The notes under the pieces were generated by a model that had not been told where the DNA came from, ran no database searches, and was given only the letters and a program-made list of their open reading frames with translations. Below, piece after piece: positions 35,672 to 47,500 of a DNA stretch of 64,000 nt; the stretch's first letter is position 1, and every line of letters begins with the position of its first letter. Source of the stretch: Brienomyrus brachyistius (Eukaryota; Chordata; Actinopteri; Osteoglossiformes; Mormyridae); assembly GCF_023856365.1 (NCBI RefSeq), contig NC_064537.1:1400001-1464000 (forward strand), given 5' to 3'. A program made the position numbers and the translations under genes.

Positions 35672-35741
35672 CTTGAGCAGAGGGGGCAATGTTGCTCAGT
35701 GTGAGGGCGCAGGTCCAGAGGATCCAGAGTGACAATGCCAT
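35672..35741 (-). CDS. adgrl1: Latrophilin 1 (adhesion GPCR) exon, start codon and signal peptide
   Basis: The first coding exon contributes 70 nt of CDS: 23 codons plus one base. The peptide reads MALSLWILWTCALTLSNIAP, then SAQ, and Ala24 is completed in the next exon. It has a hydrophobic core (LSLWILWTCALTL) and small residues near a plausible cleavage site around SAQA, as expected for the secretory signal of this plasma-membrane receptor. The mature lectin domain starts a few residues later. The start was chosen because AGCATGG is a good initiation context, no ATG occurs between it and the acceptor upstream, and the resulting numbering puts all eight lectin cysteines where they sit in mammalian ADGRL1 as I recall it. 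The donor is CAAG|GTTGGT, phase 1. The signal peptide itself is poorly conserved, so the exon assignment rests on frame, phase and context. Confidence 0.88.
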
Positions 35742-35836
35742 GCTTGTGGGGCGGGTTGGGGTGTGGCCAATACAGGGTGGGCGTGGTCCGCGTTCTGATT
35801 GGCTCCTCCACTCGCACCCACACTGGGAGGGAGAGC
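35742..35836 (-). other. adgrl1 5' UTR part of the first coding exon
   Basis: The 95 nt between a strong acceptor (ATTTTTCCTCAG, cut before 35836) and the ATG contain no upstream ATG. The acceptor implies at least one non-coding exon farther upstream, which is usual in ADGRL genes. Alternatively this could be a promoter-proximal first exon: a TATAAAA lies at 35877-35871, about 35 nt before the boundary, and a CCAAT (35802-35798) plus an inverted CCAAT (35767-35771) lie inside it. I favour the acceptor reading. Confidence 0.7.
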
Positions 35837-36129
35837 CTGAGGAAAAATACACAATGAAGAAGAATATTTGTTTTATACAGCACAAAGTACCCTTCCTCAG
35901 CAAACTGTAGCTTGAAATGATAGTCAGTGTGCTGTATGTGTGTTTGTATGCAACAGCGACTGTGAAAGGATCGAAGATCCCCATCGACCCTCAATATCCT
36001 GTTGATTGCTTCCTAAGGGTTTTCTACACGGGTCAGGCTGCTGTGTGTGTCCATGCCCGTGTGTGTGAGTCTGTCTGCATGTGCAGCTCTGTGCAACTGA
36101 CAGACAGGGCAGTGGAGTCACCCAGTCTG

Positions 36130-37345
36130 CTGAACAGAAGCCTCATTCTGTGTTTCTCCCTCCTTTGATTTCCCCTGTCTCTCCCTGCCTCCATGCCTAA
36201 TGCCAGCCCTACTCCTCCTCCCAGGTTTCTCTCTCCTTTGACTCCCCTCTGTCTCTCCCTGCTTCCATGCCTAATGCCAGCCCTCCTTCTCCTCCTCTCA
36301 GGTTTCTCCCTCCTTTGACTCCCCTCTGTCTCTCCCTGATTCCATGCCTAATGCCAGCCCTCCTTCTCCTCCTCCCAGGTTTCTCCCTCCTTTGACTACC
36401 CTCTGTCTCTCCCTGCTTCCATGCCTAATACCAGCCCTCCTTCTCCTCCTCCCAGGTTTCTCCCTCCTTTGACTCCCCTCAATCTCTCCCTGCTTCCATG
36501 CCTAATGCCAGCCCTACTCCTCCTCTCAGGTTTCTCCCTCCTTTGACTCCCCTCTATCTCTCCTTGCCTCCATGCCTAATGCCAGCCCTCCTTCTCCTCC
36601 TCCCAGGTTTCTCCCTCCTTTGACTCCCCTCAATCTCTCCCTGCTTCCATGCCTAATGCCAGCCCTACTCCTCCTCTCAGGTTTCTCCCTCCTTTGACTC
36701 CCCTCTGTCTCTCCCTGCTTCCATGCCTAATGCCAGCCCTCCTTCTCCTCCTCCCAGGTTTCTCCCTCCTTTGACTCTCCTCTGTCTCTCCCTGCTTCCA
36801 TGCCTAATGCCAGCCCTCCTTCTCCTCCTCCCAGGTTTCTCCTTCCTTTGACTCCCCTCTGTCTCTCCCTGCTTCCATGCCTAATGCCAGCCCTCCTTCT
36901 CCTCCTCCCAGGTTTCTCCCTCCTTTGACTCCCCTCTGTCTCTCCCTGCCTCCATGCCTAATGCCAGCCCTCCTCCTCCTCCTGGGTTTCTCCCTCCTTT
37001 GACTCCCCTCTGTCTCTCCCTGCCTACCTGACTAACACCAGCCTTCTTTCTCCTCCTCCCGGGTTTCTCCCTCCTTTGATTCCCCTCCATCTCTCCCTGC
37101 CCGCCTGACTAACATCAGCCCTCCTTCTCCTCCCAGGTTTCTCCCTCCTTGATTCCCCTCTGTCTCTCCCTGCCCACATGTCTAACATCAGCCCTCCTTC
37201 TCCTCCTCCCAGGTTTCTCCCTCCTTTGATTCTCCTCTGTCTCTCCCTGCCCCCATGTCTAACATCAGCCCTCCTTCTCCTCCTCCCTGGTGTTTCTCCC
37301 TAATTTTATTCCCCTCTGTCTCTCCCCACCCGCCTCACACTTGTT
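36130..37345. repeat. Minisatellite, about 75-78 bp pyrimidine-rich unit, about 15 copies
   Basis: The unit contains AGGTTTCTCCCTCCTTTGAC, TCCCCTCTGTCTCTCCCTGC, TTCCATGCCTAATGCCAGCC, then CTCCTTCTCCTCC. It begins about 300 bp upstream of the adgrl1 first coding exon. In gene sense it is purine-rich. Copies toward the right end (37000-37340) are more diverged. Confidence 0.95.
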
Positions 37346-38194
37346 CTCCTTCTCCTCCCCATTAAATCTCTTGTCAGTGCTGTTTTCATCCACTGCTTCA
37401 TTCCTGTGCTGATTCCTGTAGCTCCCAGCCAGTGCTAATGTGTATTAGCATGCTAAGCTGGGGTCCACTCAAAAACTGAGGCAGGACTAGAGGGGCTTGC
37501 AGGCTTTAGACGCTTCTGGATAAAACTGATTTATCTCAGCTAATTGCTGAGGGATTACCTGAAACTCCCCTCCCAATTCTTTGTTTAAAATTCAGCAACA
37601 GCAGTACACATAGCTATACACACATACACACACACACATATTTCCAGGGAAACTGCCCGTAGTAATCACAGTAGAAGTTGACCGCTATACCTCCTTTAAT
37701 TAGCCAGATAGAAATTGACTACATTTCTGATATTACTGCGTATGGTTAATATGACAGGAGCTGATGATATCACTACCTGTAGTTAATATGTCATGAACTT
37801 ATTGCATCACTATCTTTAGTTCATATTCTAAGAGCTGATGACATCACTGCCTATAGTCAAAACGTCAGGACCTTTACTTAATATTCCACTTGCTGATTGC
37901 ATAGTGCCTTTACTCAATATGATAGGAGATGATGACATCATCATGGAAATGCCAGAAGTTGATGACATCATAGTGAAAATGACAAGAGTTGCCCACATTC
38001 TTCTTTATCACGGCCTTTGTTGAGGGACTGGGTGTCATTAGTCATTCTGCTCCCAGGTTCCACTGAAGCCTCCTGGTTCTGATGACCTTCACTGATATTT
38101 ACCATCCTCTCTGGTGGCCTACTGAGACCAAAGAGAACACAGGCCCAAGCACTGAGATCAGAACCGGGTTACTTATGATGTTTGAGACAGCATG
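37346..38194. other. Upstream intron/flank, nothing recognised
   Basis: AT-rich DNA with weak internal repetition of a GATGACATCA-type motif (37825-37990). That motif resembles a CRE/AP-1 half-palindrome (TGACATCA). No gene was seen. Confidence 0.55.
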
Positions 38195-38375
38195 TATATG
38201 TGTGTGTGTGTGTGTATGTGTGTGTGGATTAGGTTTATATTACATTGTGGGGACCAAATTAAAAACATGTTATTTTGACGTTGTGGAGATTATTTTTCAG
38301 GTCCCCATAAAAATCTATGAATGCAATCAGAAAAGCAAAAATGGTAATAATACAAAGTTAATTTTCAAGAGGACA
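38195..38375 (+). mobile_element. GTGGGGACC-family dispersed repeat, copy C
   Basis: A (GT)n run leads into ATTAGGTTTATATTACATTG, then TGGGGACCAAATT, TTTCAGGTCCCCATAAAAAT and CTATGAATGCAATCAGAAAA. The right half is lost. Confidence 0.8.
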
Positions 38376-40569
38376 AATTAAAGTTATGGAACCAGGCACT
38401 CAGCAAGGTAGGGTTTAGGGGTGTGGCCATCCAGGTCATGTGACAAGCATACTCATCACACTGAGCCTTATTCCCGGCTGACATTTGTTTTCTCACTCAC
38501 AGTAAACGCCCCCACACACAACTGTAGCCCGTCTATGACCTAACAACCATTTAATATATTCAAATTCATGTTTTTCCTGGTTTTGAGAGCCATCTCACTG
38601 CTTTCTGTCCACCCTATCGCTGTTGCTGGACCCACATCCCACATGCATCTTGGTTTTGGTTACCATCCCCTCTCATAGTTTCATTGTGGGAGGTCGTAGG
38701 TCAGCGACCCCTGCATGAGTGATTTAGCTGCACCCCCAAAGTGCAGGACACCTATGCAGCAAATAATGTGCCTTTTTTCTCGTCAATGGCATCAACGCAT
38801 ACTTCTACGCTGCGACTGTCCCAGCAGGCTGCATATTGATCTGCCTCACTGCCGTACCATCATGCACGAGTGTGTGCATTAGAGCAACTAGCATTTCAAA
38901 ATAAAATGTGAATGGCACAACAAGCTAGCTGTCAGGATTAAATGCTCTTGTGTCCAGCTGCTGACTCGCTTAATAAGACATCCCCCTCCTCTGATTGGCT
39001 GCCCCACAGCAGCCAATCAGTGTGGTCCACCCTCTGGACACACCACCATTGTTTTCTCACCCTCCCTGCCACCGCTCTCCCTTAACGGCACAAAGTCACG
39101 CCTGTGCACCTCCACAGAGAGAAATACAGAGGAAGAGAGGACAGACTGGAGAAGGGAAGGACAAGGGGACAGAGAAGGTGCAGGATGGGAAGGGGGATGC
39201 TGGGTAAAGCTCACATCTGGAGAGTCAGTAAGGGCTTGGAAACCAAGCGTGACCTGCGCCAGTTACTTCAGACCCAAAGAACAGCTCACTGCGTGCTGAC
39301 ACGCTTTCACAGAACTGAACCTCGGGGTGCGCTTAGCTGAGTGCAGACGTATATGTGGGTTTTAAGCATAAACACACTCCCCGTGGGAAGAGCAGACTGA
39401 GCTTCTGTTTGGCATATCGCAAACTTTGGGCATCACAGTGTCCTGTTGTCCATGTAAGAGAAACCATCAAAATAAAACAAACTCTGTCTGCTAAATGAGT
39501 CAATCATCATGCTCGTGGGCATGTGGGTGCGTGCCCAAGGGGGCATGTGCACGAGTGTGTGAGCACTCCTTGGTATCTACGCATGAGTGTTTGCGTGTGT
39601 GCGAGTGATCGTGCAAACGACTGTAGGGAGGGGGTGCGTGCGTGTCACAGGCTGACAGGACGGACGCCAGCATCAGCACAAACAATGACAACTCCAAGGG
39701 AGTTCAGATGCACTGGCGGATCAAACCGGCGCAGAGCCAGAGATGAGTCATTACCATCAGAAAGAGAGACGCTGATAAAACTGGGAGGGAGGGAAGGAGG
39801 GAGGACAGGTAGCTAAAGGAGAGACGGAAGCGAGATAGGAGGAGGATGGCAGCAAGAGAGAAAGAGGGAGAGAGAGAGACGGCAGTGGTCTCACGTTCGC
39901 TGCTAGGCAACAGTCAGGATGGGAGCACATTGGGGGATTCTGATTGATAGTGATTCTCCAACATCTCCATTTCTCTCCCCGCACTGTTCAGTCATTACCT
40001 TTCCCTTCCTCCTCTCTGCCCTGACCTGTCCTTCTCTACCACCACCACCCCCCGGCACAGATCGCCCCTTTCCATCTCCCCCCTTGCTAACCCCTAGCCT
40101 CCTCCCTCCATTCTCAGGATCCAAGTCTGGCCCGCAAGGTGGATGTAGCCCTGCCCGCACATCGACCTGCACGCCGAGTATCGCCGGCAACGTCTCATGG
40201 AGGTCTGGACAGAAACCCGGCATGCACATATAACTGCAGCTACAGCAGTACGTGAGGTTACCATGTGCAGCTTTGCACCCCATACAATTATTTTCTCTTT
40301 CAAGTAAGATAAGCATTCATGCTCCTTGTTCTCTACTGTCTTTAGGATTTTAATACTGCATAGTTTTAACCCTGCTATGTCCATTTTGGATGTTATTTCA
40401 TTATCAGGTCACCGCAACTACCTTTGCTCCATTACCAGCCAGTTAAAGCCATTGTCTTGTTATAAATATCTATGATTTTTTTACTTCATCATCACTGTGG
40501 TTTTGCACCTCCAGGGCTGTGGATTTCATTACTGGCGAGAGATTCGGGTGGCTCAGGCTTTCAGCAGGC
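38376..40569. other. Upstream intron/flank, no gene found
   Basis: Mixed single-copy DNA with purine-rich stretches (39110-39200, 39780-39890). The open frames are low in complexity. No exon with homology was recognised. Confidence 0.55.
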
Positions 40570-40622
<53 letters not shown>

Positions 40623-40632
40623 TCACACACAG
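40570..40632. repeat. (CA)n microsatellite
   Basis: About 23 uninterrupted CA dinucleotides, then ATACACTCACACACA. Confidence 0.95.
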
Positions 40633-41483
40633 GGAGAATCACTGCAAATTATTATAAAATGCCAAGATCCAGATCCTAGGACTTAAAGTCACTGCATATG
40701 GTCAGACGCAGAATGATGACAGACTAAAGGCTATTAGTGCCTTTTTGTCAGCTGACCTTGCTGGCTAATCACATTAATTTATTGCATTCCTTCCTTACTC
40801 CAGTCCTCCAAATGCCCCTGAGCACCATTTACTGCACTACTACAGAGCAATGTTCTCAGTCCTATCTTCTGAGAGCCAAGAAGCTGTCAAACTCAAGCCA
40901 GCAGTTTGGTCAACTGGGACCAGGTGCCCTGTGGCCTCTCCATCCACCCATGCCCCCCATCCCTGCCTTCTTGTTCCTCATTCCCCTCTCAAGATGAAAG
41001 TATCCAAATGATCTGCTCCCTCAGACCCGAATCCTTTAGGTGGCATCCTTTAGGTGGTGTGTTGAATGGTGCAGAGAAAGAAGTAGCTCTGCGGTAGGCA
41101 GCCGGACAAAGCTCAAGGCTCTCCCTCCATCTCCACTCCTCTTCTGCACTCTGCTTTGTAGCTGTCCTGTTCTCCTGCCGAATCTGCCCCAGAGAGCCTT
41201 TGCTCTGAGGACGCCTGTGAGAAACAGGAGTGCCCAGAATCCCATCCAGACTCATGCTCCCTGTTCCCCACTCTACCTCCCTTCCACCTTCTCTCCATTC
41301 CCAGTTATCCTTTCATCTATACTAGGAGTTCCCCCAACTGTCCAAGTCATTCTCACACTGGGAGGGGTGACTACCAGCTAGCAGAGGGAGGGTGATACAT
41401 GGTTCAAGGTTAGATGCTCACTAACTATTTCTTTCATGCATTCATATTTAACCAATAAAGAGTTGCAATGAGCCAGCAGTCTG
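40633..41483. other. Upstream intron/flank, nothing recognised
   Basis: Single-copy DNA with a short direct repeat (CCTTTAGGTGG twice at 41034-41055). No gene was seen. Confidence 0.55.
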
Positions 41484-41572
41484 TAATTATGTCTTTGTGG
41501 GGACATTTGGTCCCCACAATGAAATATAAATCTAATCCACGCACACAGACACACACAAGGACACACACACCT
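41484..41572 (-). mobile_element. GTGGGGACC-family dispersed repeat, copy D (short)
   Basis: ATGTCTTTGTGGGGACATTT, then GGTCCCCACAATGAAATATA and AATCTAATCCACGCACACAG. This is an end-to-end fusion of the two GTGGGGACC ends with the body deleted, followed by a CA run, in minus orientation. Confidence 0.78.
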
Positions 41573-43071
41573 ATAATCTAAGGGGAATTACTGTATGAGA
41601 TACTGTCAAAACCATGTGACTTTGAAATGTGGAACGAAAAATTATGAAAACCCAGAAAAATTACTTTAATTAAACTGCATGCCGTTGATTATTTCGTACG
41701 TCTTTGCATTTTATACAATAAAATCTGTTCCCTGTGACGTTCTTTGAGAAACTACAACTTGATTGCAAGTATGAAAGATCCTCTCAGAAAAAACACACTC
41801 CTAGGTGCCAAGCCCAGATAAAAGGCTGGAAATAAATGTCTGAGGGGTGCTTTGCTGTTGCTTTCTCGTGACAGGGGCTTGGTCGCCACCACTCAAACTT
41901 TTCAGGTTTTTAAGCTCATCTACCAGTCTGTCAGCCGCCGTGCACCATGTGGGATGTGGCAGCAGAATGGTTGCACCTTGTGTCAATCACTTATCATTGG
42001 TCGGCACTAGAGCAGGACGGGGAGGGGATGGCTGAGGACTTGTCACATTCTGCCAGACTGAAAGGACTACCAGATGGAGAGCTCCTAGTGCAATCACCCA
42101 TTTTTCAGTGTTGTCTTTATCCTCTTAGATTCCTGTTTTCCACACTCTGAGGCTATGAGTGATAGGTGATAAAGAAGTGTTTTGCTTCTCTCCTGCGTTT
42201 CCCCCAGAACATGGGCTGTTTGAGATGTCTTTGCTGTGCCCGGCATGAGCCCTTGAGCCCCAGTGATGCTTCTTTTCCAGAGGAGGCCAGGGAGCTCCTC
42301 TTCCAGCGACATGTTGTGAATTCCCGGAGTGTAAATGATGGATGCACGCTTTCCAACAGCACGGCAAGGGGTTGGCAAATGGAAGGATCTGGGCTGTTGG
42401 TTCCCATTGTAGCAGAACTGCAAACATCCCTCGAGGAATGTGACAAAACAACTTCTGTCGTATGCTGTGGGTGTATTATTTCAACAGAGCAAATGATTAA
42501 TTCTGCTAATTGTATGAATTAAACCCACTAAATTCAATTAAATAAAGGCAGAATCCACCGAATCTATGGGTGATGGCATAGGAACATAACAGTAGCTCGC
42601 TAATTGGATAGTTCTGACAGGCAATCATACCTCCGAGGGTCTCCGGAATGCTGGTGCATTAAGCGCCTCCCTTCCAGTCATCATCACATGTGTTCAGATC
42701 GCCTGGTATTTCTCACAGTTAGCCAGGGGCCAAAAGTATGGGATCAAGTAGGCTACCGCCTCTTCCCAGCGACTAGCCAGCAACACGCAGCCTGCTTCCT
42801 GCTTTTGCAGTTGGTGTATGGAGAGGGTTATGCTGCCTTGGGAAGACAGGGAAGTGAAGTCCGGCCTCCATACTCATCTCTTAAGTCATGGAGTGCAACA
42901 TCATAGCTAAGCCAGGCTAAGACTTCATCCAATGGGAGGGATGATTTTGAACTCCCCGCATCTGACACAGACTCACCAACACGAACTGACACAAACAATT
43001 CCAGAAAGGAAAACACCTGTCCTCAGGGCAGGATACAACGTCCTTGTGTCAGCTGTGCAGCAGTGATCCAG
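41573..43071. other. Upstream intron/flank, nothing recognised
   Basis: Single-copy DNA. The 118-codon plus frame at 42166-42522 (cysteine-rich start) has no recognisable domain and no supporting context, so it is not called. Confidence 0.55.
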
Positions 43072-45190
43072 AGCCCAGCCGGTACACACACGTGTGTCCT
43101 TATGTCCACAGCAATCGCGAGCCGTTCCAGAGCCCAGCCGGTACACACACGTGTGTCCTTGTGTCCAGCAATCGCGAGCCGTTCCAGAGCCCAGCCGGTA
43201 CACACATGTGTGTCCTTGTGTTCAGCAATTGCGAGCCGTTCCAGAGCCCAGCCGGTACACACACGTGTGTCCTTGTGTCCACAGCAATCGCGAGCCGTTC
43301 CAGAGCCCAGCCAGTACACATGTGTGTGTCCTTGTGTCCACAGCAATCGCGAGCCGTTCCAGAGCCCAGCCAGTACACACGTGTGTGTCCTTGTGTCCAC
43401 AGCAATCGCGAGCCGTTCCAGAGCCCAGCCGGTACACACACGTGTGTCCTTGTGTCCACAGCAATCGCGAGCCGTTCCAGAGCCCAGCCAGTACACATGT
43501 GTGTGTCCTTGTGTCCACAGCAATCGCGAGCCGTTCCAGAGCCCAGCCGGTACACACACGTGTGTCCTTGTGTCCACAGCAATCGCGAGCCGTTCCAGAG
43601 CCCAGCCGGTACACACATGTGTGTCCTTGTGTCCAGCAATCGCGAGCCGTTCCAGAGCCCAGCCGGTACACACAGGTGTGTCCTTGTGTCCACAGCAATC
43701 GCGAGCCGTTCCAGAACCCAGCCGGTACACACATGTGTGTCCTTGTGTCCACAGCAATCACGAGCCATTCCAGAGCCCAGCCGGTACACACACATGTGTC
43801 CTTGTGTCCACAGCAATCGCGAGCCGTTCCAGAGCCCAGCCGGTACACACACGTGTGTCCTTGTGTCCACAGCAATCGCGAGCCGTTCCAGAGCCCAGCC
43901 AGTACACACGTGTGTGTCCTTGTGTCCACAGCAATCGCGAGCCGATCCAGAGCCCAGCCGGTACACACGTGTGTGTCCTTGTGTCCACAGCAATCGCGAG
44001 CCGTTCCAGAGCCCAGCCGGTACACACATGTGTGTCCTTGTGTCCACAGCAATCGCGAGCCGTTCCAGAACCCAGCCGGTACACACATGTGTGTCCTTGT
44101 GTCCACAGCAATCACGAGCCATTCCAGAGCCCAGCCGGTACACACAGGTGTGTCCTTGTGTCCACAGCAATCACGAGCCTTTCCAGAGCCTAGCCGGTAC
44201 ACACATGTGTGTCCTTGTGTCCACAGCAATCACGAGCCGTTCCAGAGCCCAGCCGGTACACACAGGTGTGTCCTTGTGTCCACAGCAATCACGAGCCTTT
44301 CCAGAGCCTAGCCGGTACACACACGTGTGTCCTTGTGTCCACAGCAATCGCGAGCCGTTCCAGAGCCCAGCCGGTACACACGTGTGTCCTTGTGTCCAGC
44401 AATCGCGAGCCATTCCAGAGCCCAGCCAGTACACACACGTGTGTCCTTGTGTCCACAGCAATCGCGAGCCGTTCCAGAGCCCAGCCGGTACACACACGTG
44501 TGTCCTTGTGTCCACAGCAATCGCGAGCCGTTCCAGAGCCCAGCCGGTACACACATGTGTGTCCTTGTGTCCAGCAATCGCGAGCCGTTCCAGAGCCCAG
44601 CCGGTACACACATGTGTGTCCTTGTGTCCACAGCAATCACGAGCCATTCCAGAGCCCAGCCGGTACACACACATGTGTCCTTGTGTCCACAGCAATCACG
44701 AGCCGTTCCAGAGCCCAGCCGGTACACACAGGTGTGTCCTTGTGTCCACAGCAATCACGAGCCTTTCCAGAGCCTAGCCGGTACACACACGTGTGTCCTT
44801 GTGTCCACAGCAATCGCGAGCCGTTCCAGAGCCCAGCCGGTACACACGTGTGTGTCCTTGTGTCCACAGCAATCGCGAGCCGTTCCAGAGCCCAGCCGGT
44901 ACACACATGTGTGTCCTTGTGTCCACAGCAATCGCGAGCCGTTCCAGAACCCAGCCGGTACACACATGTGTGTCCTTGTGTCCACAGCAATCACGAGCCG
45001 TTCCAGAGCCCAGCCGGTACACACAGGTGTGTCCTTGTGTCCACAGCAATCACGAGCCTTTCCAGAGCCTAGCCGGTACACACACGTGTGTCCTTGTGTC
45101 CACAGCAATCGCGAGCCGTTCCAGAGCCCAGCCGGTACACACACGTGTGTCCTTGTGTCCAGCAATCGCGAGCCGTTCCAGAGCCATGTG
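43072..45190. repeat. Minisatellite, 59 bp unit, about 36 copies, E-box in every unit
   Basis: The unit contains AGCCCAGCCGGTACACACAC, GTGTGTCCTTGTGTCCACAG, then CAATCGCGAGCCGTTCCAG. It is the longest array here. Variants of 56-57 bp lack CA in TCCACAG. The hexamer at the centre of the ACACA/TGTGT palindrome is CACGTG in about half the units and CATGTG or CAGGTG in the rest, always CANNTG. Recurring runs of variant units show block duplication. A 59-bp period read in three frames gives open frames up to 577 codons on the plus strand and 356 on the minus; these are not genes. Confidence 0.97.
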
Positions 45191-45867
45191 TTCACAGAAA
45201 TTGTGAGCTGTTCAAGAGGCCAGCCGGTACGTGCATGAGCTGTTCCTCCACTCAATGCCACAACGCCAGCTGAACACCCCTCAAAGCTCAGAATGGCTGT
45301 TTCATAAAACCCTCAAGCTTTAACAAGGCCATCTTTCATTAACCTTTGTTTAAGCTCACAGATTACTTAGCCTACATTTACAGTTTAACACAGAAAGGCC
45401 AGCTGAGAACTAATTATCTCTAGCAAACAAAGACTCAGGTTGGTCTAAATGTGGACCGCAGTAAAATCCTTCCAATACCATATACAAAACTGGGGTGGAG
45501 GACCCCTCTCCCCCTTGTCAATGGCCAGCAAGCCAGAGGGTGTTGGGAGTGGGGGGGAGGGTAAAGCAGTTTCTCCATCTTTTGTGATTTCCCTGAGATG
45601 TCAGGACACGCCGCCGACCCGCTCACACCCAGTATACTTTTATAGTCACATGATTGCCAGCCTAATCGGCCCAGGCAGTGATAAAACTTTATTAGTTTGT
45701 TATTTTCTGGCTTGTCAGAGATCAATAGGGTAATAAATAAGGCCTGCTCTACGTCCTTCGTTAATAAAAACACTTCTCCAGACACTTATCCCTGAGTGGT
45801 GAAAATGCCTTCGGATTAGTCAGCTATTTTTCTGATGACAACAAGCATTTCCATACAGAATCCTACT
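45191..45867. other. Upstream intron/flank, nothing recognised
   Basis: AT-leaning single-copy DNA; no exon was recognised. Confidence 0.55.
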
Positions 45868-46014
45868 GGCTGGCGGCCGGGAGCAGCGAGCTCTGACTGG
45901 CGGCCGGGAGCAGCGAGCTTTGACTGGCGGCCAGGAGCAGCGAGCTCTGACTGGCGGCCGGGAGCAGCGAGCTCTGACTAGCGGCCGGGAGCAGCGAGCT
46001 CTGACTGGCGGCCG
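45868..46014. repeat. Minisatellite, 27 bp GC-rich unit, 5-6 copies
   Basis: The unit contains CTGGCGGCCGGGAGCAGCGA, then GCTCTGA, period 27. It is CpG-rich, with CGGCCG and GAGCTC palindromes. Confidence 0.92.
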
Positions 46015-46844
46015 CATTGTTCCTCTCTGCTCACATTTCAAACTCTCCACTTCTGCACTGGCGTTTACCAACCATTACCATAGCAAGGTGGTTAACGGTA
46101 GAGACCTTCTGGGGTCGAACCCTGTTATCCTCAAGCAGCAGGAATTTATATTAATGTACCAAAGGTCCAATAATTGTGCTTATTTCTCTTGCCTGAGGTT
46201 CCCACTCTCGTGTTCATTTAATGTGCAGGCATTTTACTTTATCCAATTATTGACTGAATAAAGTAATTGATCTCCCCCATAGCATTGAAGACACCATTTA
46301 GCAAAAAACACAAAATGTAAAAATGTACTAAATAAAATACTAAAGAACATGTTAAAAAATGAAATTTACTTACAGGCTTATGTTGCCTTTTCGCATCAGA
46401 ACCATGAACTGTATGTATTTTGGGTATTTTCTGCTTAAGTCAGTATTTACTTAAGGTGGTTCTACAGTTCAGAAATGCCTGTATTAATTATTCTTTAAGG
46501 TCTATAAAATAACTGGGAGACTTAGCCTGTTATGTCCCACTTTGAACCATAACACGAAGTGAGATCCTGACTCGGGGGGCAGATGTAGCAGGATTCCCCA
46601 TACAGCTTTTCCCCTAAAAAAATATGCCGTGTCACATGGTTCTGCTTGCAGTCAGTGGGCTCTCACGGAATGCATAAGGAATGTCTATTATAGTTAACCA
46701 CACCACACATATTTATCATCAGCGGGCTCATAAATCACAAAGAGAACCAGTTTTTGCCACTTGGATAATAAACATCAGAGAACAATCAACAGAGAAGGAT
46801 GCTTGATTGCAAGATCAACAGGCATGGAGAGCAAACCCAATGGC
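46015..46844. other. Upstream intron/flank, nothing firm
   Basis: AT-rich DNA. A weak tRNA-like head (46080-46125) was considered and not called. Confidence 0.5.
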
Positions 46845-47500
46845 CACATACAACAGGGCCAACAGCCACGGACAGCAAGGTCAATGGACACAGACAGCAG
46901 GGTCAACAGCCACATACAACAGGGCCAACAGCCACGGACAGCAAAGTCAACGGACACAGACAACAGGGTCAACAGCCACATACAACAGGGCCAATAGCCA
47001 CGGACAGCAAAGTCAACGGACACAGACAACAGGGTCAACAGCCACATACAACAGGGCCAACAGCCACGGACAGCAAGGTCAATGGACACAGACAGCAGGG
47101 CCAACAGCCATGAACAGCAAAGTCAATGGACACAGACAGCAGGGTCAACGGCCACGGACAGCAAGGTCAACGGACACAGACAGCAGGGCCAACAGCCACG
47201 GACATCAAGGTCAACGGACACAGACAGCAGGGTCAACAGCCATGAACAGCAAGGTCAATGGACACAGACAGCAGGGCCAACAGCCATGAACAGCAAGGTC
47301 AACGGACACAGACAGCAGGGTCAACAGCCATGAACAGCAAGGTCAACGGATACAGACAGCAGGGTCAACAGCCATGAACAGCAAGGTCAACAGACACAGA
47401 CAGCAGGGTCAACGGCCACATACAACAGGGTCAACAGCCACGGACAGCAAAGTCAATGGACACAGACAGCAGGGTCAACAGTCACGAACAACAGGGCCTG
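46845..47500. repeat. Minisatellite, about 44 bp unit, about 15 copies
   Basis: The unit contains GGTCAACGGACACAGACAGC, then AGGGTCAACAGCCATGAACA and GCAA. Left copies carry CACATACAACAGGGCC, right copies CATGAACAGC. It is made of two related halves, each holding CAGCARGGYCAA, so the ancestral unit may have been about 22 bp. Confidence 0.93.

Noticed and set aside
37825..37990. Cluster of GATGACATCA-type CRE/AP-1-like motifs
   Set aside because: Only a few imperfect copies occur, in AT-rich DNA with weak internal duplication. This is not enough to call a regulatory element.
42166..42522. 118-codon frame starting with a cysteine-rich segment
   Set aside because: Three other frames overlap it on the opposite strand, and no known domain or initiation context was seen. 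Too weak to call.
43044..44777. 577-codon plus-strand open frame
   Set aside because: It is the 59-bp minisatellite read in rotating phase. Overlapping long frames occur on both strands at once, with no splice context and no recognisable domain.
46080..46125. tRNA-like head with GGGTCGAACCC
   Set aside because: The B box is plausible but the A box is poor and no SINE body or cloverleaf could be traced.
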